Positions 27,133 through 35,911 of a DNA stretch of 64,000 nt are shown piece after piece; the stretch's first letter is position 1; every line of letters starts with the position of its first letter. Origin of the DNA: Vagococcus fessus (GTDB lineage Bacteria > Bacillota > Bacilli > Lactobacillales > Vagococcaceae); assembly GCF_003987565.1 (NCBI RefSeq), contig NZ_NGJY01000002.1, positions 186,001-250,000 on the forward strand. The letters are read 5' to 3'. The position numbers and the translations under genes were made by a program. The notes beneath the pieces are model-generated. The model was not told the DNA's origin. It worked only from the letters and a program-made list of their open reading frames with translations, and searched no databases.

Positions 27133-28110
27133 TTAGAATTCGTAAACTTCTTTAACTTTAGCTTCGATATCAGCCGCATTTGGTAACCAAGCATTTTCAG
27201 CTTGACCGAATGGGAAGATAGTATCTGGAGCAGGTACACGTCCGATAGGTGCTTCTAATGAAAGAACAGCGCGTTCTGAGATTTCAGAAATAACTTGTGC
27301 TGCAACACCAGCTTGTTTTTGAGCTTCTTGAACAACTACTACGCGACCAGTTTTTTCAACTGAAGCGATAATTGTTTCGATATCTAATGGAGCAACTGTA
27401 CGTAAGTCAATAATTTCTACTGAGATACCTGCTGCTTCTAATTTTTCTGCTGCTTTAATAGATTCACGAACCATTGCACCGTAAGTAATGATAGAAACAT
27501 CTTTACCTTCTTTAGTAACAGCTGCTTTATCTAAAGGAACAGTGTATTCACCATCTGGAACTTCCTCACGGAATGAACGGTATAATTTCATGTGCTCTAA
27601 GAAGACAACTGGATCGTTATCGCGAATAGCTGAAATTAATAATCCTTTAGCATCATATGGGTTTGATGGAATAACAACACGGATACCAGGAGATTGAGCA
27701 ATAAGCCCTTCTAAGTTATCAGCATGTAATTCTGGAGTATGAACTCCTCCACCAAATGGTGCGCGGATTGTGATAGGCATGTGACGAGTGCCACCCATAC
27801 GGTAACGTGTACGTGCCATTTGTGCTACTACTTCATCCATAACTTCGAAGATAAATCCGAAGAATTGGATTTCAGGAACTGGACGGTAACCTTCTAATGC
27901 TAAACCGAAAGCCATACCACCGATACCTGATTCTGCAAGAGGTGCATCCATCACGCGGTCTTCACCGAACTTAGCTTGTAAGCCTTCAGTCGCACGGAAT
28001 ACCCCACCGTTATTACCTACGTCTTCACCAAAGATTAGGACATTAGGATCTTTTTCTAATTCAACAGCAAGCGCATCTGTAATCGCTTGGATCATTGTTT
28101 TTTGTGCCAT
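27133..28110 (-). CDS. pdhB: Pyruvate dehydrogenase E1 beta subunit
   Basis: A 325-residue transketolase-like subunit. [36 protein letters not shown] and the C-terminal [18 protein letters not shown] are standard E1 beta blocks. With E1 alpha it binds thiamine diphosphate, decarboxylates pyruvate and acetylates the E2 lipoyl group. It starts 2 nt after pdhA; GGAG inside the pdhA 3' end serves as ribosome site. Confidence 0.97.
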   Translation of the reverse strand: MAQKTMIQAITDALAVELEKDPNVLIFGEDVGNNGGVFRATEGLQAKFGEDRVMDAPLAESGIGGMAFGLALEGYRPVPEIQFFGFIFEVMDEVVAQMARTRYRMGGTRHMPITIRAPFGGGVHTPELHADNLEGLIAQSPGIRVVIPSNPYDAKGLLISAIRDNDPVVFLEHMKLYRSFREEVPDGEYTVPLDKAAVTKEGKDVSIITYGAMVRESIKAAEKLEAAGISVEIIDLRTVAPLDIETIIASVEKTGRVVVVQEAQKQAGVAAQVISEISERAVLSLEAPIGRVPAPDTIFPFGQAENAWLPNAADIEAKVKEVYEF

Positions 28111-28112
28111 GA

Positions 28113-29249
<1,137 letters not shown>

Positions 29250-29373
29250 TTAATTAGTGTGTTTTTTTAAACAGAGTTAAAATCTGTATCAGTTTCCTCT
29301 GTGCTTACGAGTCTAATTTACCACGTGATTTGAACCATTGCAAGTGATTAAGCTCGTCAAAATATAGCAACAG

Positions 29374-29428
29374 AACTATAACAGTTAAACAACCTGTTAT
29401 AGTTAGTGAGGGTATTCACTATCTATAA
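29374..29428 (-). promoter_or_regulatory. Two mutually exclusive hairpins in the pdhA leader
   Basis: In transcript order, hairpin A (29428-29397) has 13-nt arms with one mismatch around TACCCT-type loop sequence; hairpin B (29404-29374) has perfect 11-bp arms AACTATAACAG / CTGTTATAGTT. They share 29397-29404, so only one can form. Neither ends in a clear U-run. Either an RNA switch or overlapping operator sites is possible. Confidence 0.45.
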
Positions 29429-29458
29429 CTAGGATGTTTTTTATTTTACATCTGTTAT

Positions 29459-29487
29459 AAAATAAAACATATAACATAACCATTCAA
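29459..29487 (-). promoter_or_regulatory. Predicted pdhA promoter
   Basis: TTGAAT (29487-29482), 17 nt, TATTTT (29464-29459). The leader would be about 225 nt. The hexamers are modest, consistent with a promoter that needs an activator. Confidence 0.4.
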
Positions 29488-29488
29488 C

Positions 29489-29502
29489 AGAAAACGTTTT
29501 CT
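29489..29502. promoter_or_regulatory. cre-like palindrome upstream of pdhA
   Basis: AGAAAACGTTTTCT is a perfect palindrome matching 12 of 14 positions of the CcpA site TGAAARCGYTTTCA; only the two outer bases differ. It adjoins the upstream side of the -35 hexamer, a location where CcpA usually activates. Confidence 0.5.
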
Positions 29503-29593
29503 ATATACCTTTATTATATCTTTAAAAACGCTCTATCATCAAGTTTTATGCACTTAACTGTTCGTACTTCTTGCTTTTTTATACTTTAATTCA

Positions 29594-29650
29594 CAAAAAA
29601 ATAAAACGTAGGGACCATTAATCATTCTAATAGTCCTTACGTTTTATTTA
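29594..29650 (-). terminator. Terminator of mgtA
   Basis: Long arms beginning AAATAAAACGTA and ending TACGTTTTATTT (internal mismatch), followed by a seven-U run on the minus strand, about 70 nt after the mgtA stop. The remaining gap up to pdhA holds only the promoter elements listed. Confidence 0.75.
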
Positions 29651-29722
29651 ATGAAACTGTTGTCATTTATATTACTTAGTGAAAAAAATCCTTTTAGAAT
29701 TTTTTAAAAACTTTTTTGTTTT

Positions 29723-32353
29723 TTATAACCACTCACCATTTACTTTGATATAAAGTTGTTTCGCTGCTTGTACTGTTATCATATACATGATATTTATTGC
29801 AATCCACCATCCCCAATAATTAGATGGCAGTGCACTAAAGTGGAAGGCGTCACGCAAAGGTGTCGCTATAATTCCAATCCCTATTAAAATCGCAGCTATA
29901 CTAGCCAATGCAAGTGAAAAACTTGAACGACTTTGAATGAACGGAATTTTTTTAGTTCTAACAATGTGTACAACTAACGTTTGCGTTGTTAAGCCAACTA
30001 AGAACCAACCCGCTTGGAATAAACCTTGCTCTGCTACTGTATTCGCACCAAACACTGTCCACATTAAGGCAAATGTTAAAATATCGAAAATACTACTTAC
30101 AGGTCCAATACATAATGTGAACTTCAATAATCCATTTGTTCCCCATTTTACCGGTTTTTCAATATCCTCTTCATCCACATTGTCCCAAGGAGTTGTTAAT
30201 TGTGCAATATCGTAAACTAAATTTTGTACTAATAGTTGGAGTGATAGCATTGGTAAGAATGGTAAAAAGGCACTGGCTACTAAAACAGAGAAGACATTAC
30301 CAAAGTTCGAACTGATTGTTACCTTGATATACTTCATCATATTGCAGAATACTTTACGCCCCTCTATAATCCCATCTTCAAGTACCGTTAAACTTTTCTC
30401 TAATAAAATAATTGAACTTGCATCCTTTGTTATATCTGCTGCTGTATCAACAGAGATTCCTACATCTGCTTTTCTTAATGCAGGGGCATCATTAATCCCA
30501 TCCCCCATAAAACCAACAGTATGTCCTTTTTGTTGAAGTAAACTAATAATTCTTGATTTTTGCATAGGTGATAATTTAGCAAACAAATTAACAGTTTCTA
30601 CTATATTAATAAGCTCATCATCCGTCATCTCTTCTATTTGATTTCCGACTAAAACATCAGTCACTGGAATCCCCACATCTTGGCATACTTTTCTAGCTAC
30701 GATTTCATTGTCACCCGTCAACACTTTAACGGTTACACCGTGCTCTTGTAAAGATGAAATCGCAGGAATAGCTGAAACTTTTGCAGGGTCTAAAAATCCA
30801 ATGAAGCCAACTAAAATCATATCTTGCTCATCTGACACAGAATACTCTGCTTCTGTATAAACATCTTTTCGGTAAGCCACTCCAATAACACGCATGCCTC
30901 TTTCATTCATACTGTTATTAACCGTCATCATTTCCTCATGCAATTCTGGTGTTAATGCTCTGATTTCACCATCTATCTCGACTTGCGAGCAGATTGTCAT
31001 CATCTCTTCAACCGCACCTTTAGTTACCATCAATTGGTGTCCTTCAGTTTCCACAGCCACAGTTAAACGTCTGCGTGTAAAATCAAAAGGAATCTCATCA
31101 ATTTTCTCTACATTAGGACGATCATTTTCTGCAACTGCTTTACTATAATAATTAATCACCGCATGATCAATTAGATTTTTCCAACCCGTTTGATAGTTTG
31201 AATTCAAGTAAGCTAGATTCAGTACCTCATCATTTTCCTTACCTAATGGATTAACGTGCTCCACTAGAACTACTTCATCTTCTGTAATGGTTCCTGTTTT
31301 ATCCGTACATAGCACATCCATACTTCCTAAGTTTTGAATAGCTGCTAATTCTTTAACAATGACTTTCTTTTTAGAAAGACTTAACGCACCTTTAGCTAAG
31401 TTACTTGTGACGATCATCGGTAACATCTCTGGTGTTAACCCTACTGCTACTGCAATTGCAAAGAAGAATGCCTGGCTCCAGTCTCCTTTTGTAAAGCCAT
31501 TTAGTAATAAAACAATCGGGAATAACACGACTACCATTCTAAGTAGTAGCTTACTCACTTTATTCATCCCAACATCAAAAGCTGTATCGCCTCTTTGACC
31601 CGTTGCTGTTTTCGCAATATCACCGAAGAAGGTACTCGCACCTGTTCTTAAAATAATCGCCTTGCCTTGACCACTTAGTACATCTGTGCCCATAAAGACC
31701 AAATCTTCCATGTCTAAAGCTGTTAAACTTGGATCTTTTAATTGTTTCTCATCAACACCCGCTTCAACAAATTTTTCAACAGGCATTGATTCACCTGTTA
31801 AAGAACTTTGATTGACGAATAAATCATTTGACCAAATTAGTACCGCATCAGCTGGTATCATATCTCCGGTGGATAAAGTTAAAATATCACCTGGCACAAC
31901 TTCATCCATAGGTATTTCTGTTGTCACACCGTCCCTAGTAATGGCACATGTATTTTCAATCATTTCTTTTAATTCAAAGCTTGCTTTTTGTGACCGGTAA
32001 CTTTGAACAAACTGAATTAAGGCACTGCATAAAATCATAATCCCCATAATAATTGCTGCTTCATAATCTTTTGTTGCTGCTGATACGACTAATAATAACG
32101 CCAATACATAAACAAAAGGATCTTGAAAAGCTTTTAAAAATAAACGCCATGCTGGGACGGGACTTTCACTTGCTATTTCATTTGGACCATATTCTTCTAA
32201 ACGGTCCTCTGCATCTTCTTTCGATAGGCCATTTGGTGATGTTCTTAACGTCATCATCAACTCGCGTTCCGATAGAGCTGCTAATTGTTTTAATTCTGAA
32301 TCTTTGACTTCCTGTCTGTTTAATTGATTAAAGTTTCTTTTTTTGTTTTTCAT
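29723..32353 (-). CDS. mgtA: Magnesium-transporting P-type ATPase
   Basis: An 876-residue type IIIB P-type ATPase. SSLTGESMPVEK is the actuator loop, CTDKTGTITEDE holds the phosphorylated Asp, GDGINDAPALRKADVGI is the hinge motif, and about ten membrane helices frame these domains. It drives magnesium uptake when the ion is scarce. The M-box riboswitch upstream fits this substrate. Between the riboswitch and the gene lies a candidate 40-codon leader ORF. GAGG precedes the ATG. Confidence 0.96.
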   Translation of the reverse strand: MKNKKRNFNQLNRQEVKDSELKQLAALSERELMMTLRTSPNGLSKEDAEDRLEEYGPNEIASESPVPAWRLFLKAFQDPFVYVLALLLVVSAATKDYEAAIIMGIMILCSALIQFVQSYRSQKASFELKEMIENTCAITRDGVTTEIPMDEVVPGDILTLSTGDMIPADAVLIWSNDLFVNQSSLTGESMPVEKFVEAGVDEKQLKDPSLTALDMEDLVFMGTDVLSGQGKAIILRTGASTFFGDIAKTATGQRGDTAFDVGMNKVSKLLLRMVVVLFPIVLLLNGFTKGDWSQAFFFAIAVAVGLTPEMLPMIVTSNLAKGALSLSKKKVIVKELAAIQNLGSMDVLCTDKTGTITEDEVVLVEHVNPLGKENDEVLNLAYLNSNYQTGWKNLIDHAVINYYSKAVAENDRPNVEKIDEIPFDFTRRRLTVAVETEGHQLMVTKGAVEEMMTICSQVEIDGEIRALTPELHEEMMTVNNSMNERGMRVIGVAYRKDVYTEAEYSVSDEQDMILVGFIGFLDPAKVSAIPAISSLQEHGVTVKVLTGDNEIVARKVCQDVGIPVTDVLVGNQIEEMTDDELINIVETVNLFAKLSPMQKSRIISLLQQKGHTVGFMGDGINDAPALRKADVGISVDTAADITKDASSIILLEKSLTVLEDGIIEGRKVFCNMMKYIKVTISSNFGNVFSVLVASAFLPFLPMLSLQLLVQNLVYDIAQLTTPWDNVDEEDIEKPVKWGTNGLLKFTLCIGPVSSIFDILTFALMWTVFGANTVAEQGLFQAGWFLVGLTTQTLVVHIVRTKKIPFIQSRSSFSLALASIAAILIGIGIIATPLRDAFHFSALPSNYWGWWIAINIMYMITVQAAKQLYIKVNGEWL

Positions 32354-32443
32354 GTCAATTTCCTCGCTTTCCTAAGTAGCAAAGAAAAACTGCCATCAAC
32401 ACTTTGATACTAGCAAACTACAGGCTAAAAAATAAACAATTCA

Positions 32444-32566
32444 TTATTTTAGAGCAGGGAGCTTGATGTCTCTATCATCAAAGCAACCAATAATCGTCCT
32501 TCTTTGCTGTCGACTACTTCCAGGTTCTGCTTTTTCTAACTGTCTACAACTATCCAAACTCCTCAC
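32444..32566 (-). CDS. Candidate leader peptide upstream of mgtA
   Basis: A 40-codon ORF (GTG start at 32566, or in-frame TTG at 32557 with GAGGAG just before it) lies between the M-box terminator and mgtA. The product is hydrophilic and basic: it begins MRSLDSCRQLEKAEPG and ends in DRDIKLPALK. It would be translated only on transcripts that escape the riboswitch terminator. By analogy with the mgtL leader ORF of enteric mgtA it could couple translation to mgtA expression; the sequences are not alike, so this is speculative. Confidence 0.4.
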   Translation of the reverse strand: MRSLDSCRQLEKAEPGSSRQQRRTIIGCFDDRDIKLPALK

Positions 32567-32616
32567 CCTTTCTCTTATCCTAATTTAAGAACAGATCTTC
32601 AATCTAAATTTTGAGT

Positions 32617-32652
32617 ACAAAAAATGCACTCCTCAACTAATGAGAAGTGCAT
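32617..32652 (-). terminator. M-box expression-platform terminator
   Basis: Arms ATGCACTTCTCA / TGAGGAGTGCAT (one G-U) with a short loop, then a U-run. Magnesium-bound M-box should favour this hairpin and stop transcription before mgtA. Confidence 0.85.
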
Positions 32653-32846
32653 GCAGAAATAAACTTAAATAAGCCTACAAGCAAATACCAAATCTCATCG
32701 TCGAGTTTTAGCACTATATGGCTTAGACGAATACCTCGTCAGCTACATTAGGAAGAGCCTTGTTCGACAATTCCAGTTGACTCATTGGCGTCTCTCGACA
32801 TTTTTGAGCAGCAGCGTATTTCCAATATAGGAGCCTCACCTAACAG
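32653..32846 (-). ncRNA. M-box (ykoK) magnesium riboswitch
   Basis: The minus strand reads GTTAGGTGAGGCTCCTATAT, then ACGCTGCTGCTCA, ATGTCGAGAGACGCCAATGA and GTCAAC, which is the conserved M-box core almost base for base. It lies between a good promoter and an intrinsic terminator, upstream of the magnesium ATPase. High magnesium should compact the RNA and cause termination. The 3' boundary of the aptamer is approximate. Confidence 0.93.
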
Positions 32847-32874
32847 ATTGTATCTTTATTCTTGATTCACATAC

Positions 32875-32903
32875 AGTGTAGCCCTTACTTTTAATTCTGT
32901 CAA
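32875..32903 (-). promoter_or_regulatory. Predicted mgtA promoter
   Basis: TTGACA (32903-32898), 17 nt, TACACT (32880-32875), immediately after the end of the MocR gene; it starts about 25 nt before the M-box. Confidence 0.7.
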
Positions 32904-32911
32904 ACAATATC

Positions 32912-34351
32912 CTAATTACTTGCTATTTTTTTCCGAATCATTTCTGTCAAAACGTCTACCAAAATAACAGACTGTTCGGGTATAAGCCTCGAGAAATTAA
33001 TACGCAAACTCTGAGGTCCTGCTCCTAAAACAAAGCCCGGTGTCACTATTACCCCTTGTGTTAAAAGAAGATCATAGTCAGTTGTTGTTATTTTTACATT
33101 CTTAAAGGTTAACCATAAATAACAACCTCCCTCAGGGACATAATAACTGACCTCATCCTTTAACTTTTCATCAAGCCTAACAGTTAAATCAGTCATCTTT
33201 TCAAATAATACTAGTCTCAAATCTGACATCTGGGATTCATAGGTTTTATTTTCCAAAGCATTATACGCCAACACTTGAGGAAATATGCTCATATTTAAGT
33301 CTAAGTCTGACCTAATTTTTGCTACCTTTTCAATTACTTTTACAGGACCACTAAGCCACCCTATTTTGGTCGTCGCACCAAGAATTTTAGAGAATGACCC
33401 AATATAAATAACATTTTCCGGATCCATTTTTTTTAATAATGGTGGTCGTGACTCTTCATCAAAGTATAGCTCACCGAATACATCATCTTCCACTATTGGA
33501 AGTTGGTATTTGCGACATATGCTTATCAACTCTTTTCTACGCTTAAGACTCATAGTCGTTCCCGTCGGATTTTGATAATTTGGATTAACTAACACCATTT
33601 TTATCCGATTTTTCAATATCTTTTCTTCAAGTACGTCTACCCTCATCCCTTCTTTATCAACTGGAATCCCATAAACTCTAATTCCTGCTGCTTGGAAAAT
33701 AAACAACTGATAAAAAGATGAAGGCTCTTCTATAGCCAAAGCATCCCCATTATTTAATAACACTTGGACTAATAATAATAACGCTTGTTGTGCACCAGGT
33801 GTTAACATCAAATTAGGAACATCTAAAGATAGTTTATTCGTTTCATTAAGACGTTCAACAATCAATTGGCGCAGTGGAAAGTAGCCATAACTATCCTGTT
33901 TTTTTTCTTCATTTAAAAATTCTTTCCATGAAATTGTCGGTAAATCTAGTTCCGGTACTAATCCTAACGGCAAGTCACCAGAATACACATCCAGTACTTC
34001 CACTCGATTTGCTAATATCCTATGAGCTTTTTTATTATACTCATGCGTTTTTATCGTGTTACCTTTAGATAAATAATGACGCCAATCAATTGTACTCCCA
34101 CGGTAAACGCCCCATTTCCCATCATTTATGACTGTACCACTTCCTCGTTTTCTTACGATGACTCCCATGGATACCAACTCATCTAAAGCATGGACAATTG
34201 TTGTTCTGTTAACAGTTAATAATTCGGCTAATTTCCTTTCAGATGGTATCTTTTCACCAGGAAGCAACCTCCCTTGGTCAATATACCCTAGAATAAGCTC
34301 TACAATCTGCTGATAAACTGGTTTATTTTTTTCTTTCTTTAATTGCCACAT
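32912..34351 (-). CDS. pdxR: MocR/GntR regulator with aminotransferase domain (PdxR-like)
   Basis: A 479-residue fusion: N-terminal GntR winged helix (residues 1-75, PGEKIPSERKLAELLTVNRTT) and a fold-type I aminotransferase-like domain. SFSKILGATTKIGWLSGP holds the PLP lysine and NPNYQNPTGTTMS the cofactor site. In PdxR members this domain senses PLP rather than catalysing transamination. It is divergent from a pyridoxal kinase and an ECF S component, so vitamin B6 control is the likely role. GGGAGG precedes the ATG. Confidence 0.88.
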   Translation of the reverse strand: MWQLKKEKNKPVYQQIVELILGYIDQGRLLPGEKIPSERKLAELLTVNRTTIVHALDELVSMGVIVRKRGSGTVINDGKWGVYRGSTIDWRHYLSKGNTIKTHEYNKKAHRILANRVEVLDVYSGDLPLGLVPELDLPTISWKEFLNEEKKQDSYGYFPLRQLIVERLNETNKLSLDVPNLMLTPGAQQALLLLVQVLLNNGDALAIEEPSSFYQLFIFQAAGIRVYGIPVDKEGMRVDVLEEKILKNRIKMVLVNPNYQNPTGTTMSLKRRKELISICRKYQLPIVEDDVFGELYFDEESRPPLLKKMDPENVIYIGSFSKILGATTKIGWLSGPVKVIEKVAKIRSDLDLNMSIFPQVLAYNALENKTYESQMSDLRLVLFEKMTDLTVRLDEKLKDEVSYYVPEGGCYLWLTFKNVKITTTDYDLLLTQGVIVTPGFVLGAGPQSLRINFSRLIPEQSVILVDVLTEMIRKKIASN

Positions 34352-34372
34352 TTTATAAACCTCCCTTTAAAG

Positions 34373-34402
34373 TGGATGACCTAAAGATAACCCAATTGGA
34401 TG
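34373..34402. promoter_or_regulatory. Direct repeats, candidate MocR operator
   Basis: TGGATG occurs at 34373-34378 and 34397-34402, 24 bp apart, in the 113-nt divergent region. MocR proteins often bind direct repeats; the second copy overlaps the pdxK -35. Confidence 0.4.
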
Positions 34403-34424
34403 TTTCTATAAAAGAGTATATCAT
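34396..34424 (+). promoter_or_regulatory. Predicted pdxK promoter
   Basis: TTGGAT (34396-34401), 17 nt, TATCAT (34419-34424). Confidence 0.55.
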
Positions 34425-34464
34425 TTATTATTATGACAACAAACTAAATGGGGGTTAACTTATT

Positions 34465-35295
34465 ATGATACCTAAAATTTTAACTATAGCTGGATCCGAC
34501 TCAAGTGGTGGTGCGGGCATCCAAGCTGATTTAAAAACATTTCAAGAATACGGAACTTTTGGTTTTTCAACAATCACTAGTTTTGTCACGATGAATGCTG
34601 ACGAGAATTGGTCACATACAGTAACTTCTTTATCTGCTGAACTCGTCGATAAGCAACTAAAAACAGTTTATGCTGGGGCACCTCTTCAGGCACTGAAAAC
34701 CGGAATGCTCGGTGAACTCGAAACTATTCGTCTTGCTAGAAAATATATTGATACATATAACCAGGAAAATGTTGTTGTCGATCCTGTTATGGCATGTAAA
34801 GGGACGAGCGAATTATTACAACCAGAAAATGTTGCGCTAATGAAAGAGTTACTTCTGCCTGTTGCAACTATTACTACACCTAATCTAATCGAGGCTGGCA
34901 TTTTATCAGGATTAGGAGAGTTAACAACTCTTGATGACATGAAGAAAGCCGCACGTAACATTCTTGAACTTGGTCCTAAAACTGTCGTGATAAAGGGTGG
35001 CAAACGTTTAAAATCTGATAAAGCTATTGATTTATTTTATGATGGAAACGAATTTCTTTTATTAGAGAATGAAAAATTTGAGACAGATTATAATCACGGT
35101 GCCGGTTGTACTTTTGCAGCTGCCATCACTGCGGGATTAGGTAACGGTTTATCTGTCAAAGACTCCGTTCTGTTAGCAAAAAAATTCGTTGCGGCTGCTA
35201 TTAAAAACGGCCTAGAAATCAATCCATTCCTAGGACATGTGTGGCATGGTGCCTATAATCAAGCTGAACTAAGACTCAAAAAGGAGAAAAATTAA
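34465..35295 (+). CDS. pdxK: Pyridoxine/pyridoxal kinase (ThiD-like PfkB-family)
   Basis: A 276-residue ribokinase-fold kinase. IAGSDSSGGAGIQADLKTF starts the protein, VVDPVMACKGTSELL contacts substrate, and DYNHGAGCTFAAAITAGL is the anion hole and catalytic Asp region. By sequence it could be hydroxymethylpyrimidine kinase (ThiD) or pyridoxal kinase. Its place between a divergent MocR regulator and an ECF S component, and the lack of thiamine genes nearby, favour B6 salvage: phosphorylating pyridoxal, pyridoxine or pyridoxamine. It is 3 nt upstream of the S component. Confidence 0.85.
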   Translation: MIPKILTIAGSDSSGGAGIQADLKTFQEYGTFGFSTITSFVTMNADENWSHTVTSLSAELVDKQLKTVYAGAPLQALKTGMLGELETIRLARKYIDTYNQENVVVDPVMACKGTSELLQPENVALMKELLLPVATITTPNLIEAGILSGLGELTTLDDMKKAARNILELGPKTVVIKGGKRLKSDKAIDLFYDGNEFLLLENEKFETDYNHGAGCTFAAAITAGLGNGLSVKDSVLLAKKFVAAAIKNGLEINPFLGHVWHGAYNQAELRLKKEKN

Positions 35296-35298
35296 TAA

Positions 35299-35868
35299 AT
35301 GACCTCTCAAACTAAAAAAACAATCGCAACAAATGATATCGTGCTTATTGCACTTTTCGCTACACTTACTATTATCGGTACCATGATTAGAATACCTGTA
35401 CCTAGTGCTTTCGGAGCACCTTTCATCCACTTAGGAAATAGTGTGCTTCTCCTAGCAGTGTTATTACTGGGCTATAAAAAAGGAGCCCTAGCAGGCGGAA
35501 TGGGATTTGCAATTTTTGACCTTTTAAATGGTTTCCCTTTAGAAGCACCTTATTTCTTTGTTGAAAGTTTTATCGTAGGTGGTGTTGCTATTCTTATTTT
35601 CAATGTCCTGAAAACTAAAAATGAAAGCATCTTAACGATTACCCTAACTGCAGCAGGTGCTGGGGTGGCTAAAATCATTATGACATTTCTAAAAAATTTG
35701 GGCATATCTTTCATTATGACAACTAATTTTAAAACAGCACTGGTTAGCGCAATCGGATCACTACCTGCTACACTTGTTAATACAATCTCAACTGTCATTA
35801 TCGTAACGCTGATTTACCCTTCATTGAAAAAATTAACTCAATCATTCTACAAGAAAACATCGTTATAA
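35299..35868 (+). CDS. pdxU: ECF transporter S component, probably for vitamin B6
   Basis: A 189-residue membrane protein with about six hydrophobic segments, typical of ECF S components. FGAPFIHLGNSVLLLAVLLL and GALAGGMGFAIFDLL carry the conserved small-residue face that docks to EcfT. It captures a vitamin and works with the shared EcfAA'T module encoded elsewhere. Three nt separate it from the kinase gene and AAAGGAG precedes its ATG. PdxU2 is the closest fit by context; substrate is inferred. Confidence 0.8.
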   Translation: MTSQTKKTIATNDIVLIALFATLTIIGTMIRIPVPSAFGAPFIHLGNSVLLLAVLLLGYKKGALAGGMGFAIFDLLNGFPLEAPYFFVESFIVGGVAILIFNVLKTKNESILTITLTAAGAGVAKIIMTFLKNLGISFIMTTNFKTALVSAIGSLPATLVNTISTVIIVTLIYPSLKKLTQSFYKKTSL

Positions 35869-35873
35869 TTAAT

Positions 35874-35911
35874 AAAAAAACACTGAGAAGTTAGCGCTTC
35901 TCAGTGTTTTT
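35874..35911. terminator. Bidirectional terminator between S component and serine-hydrolase homologue
   Basis: Perfect 14-bp arms AAAACACTGAGAAG / CTTCTCAGTGTTTT with a 6-nt loop, flanked by A and T runs. Confidence 0.9.
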
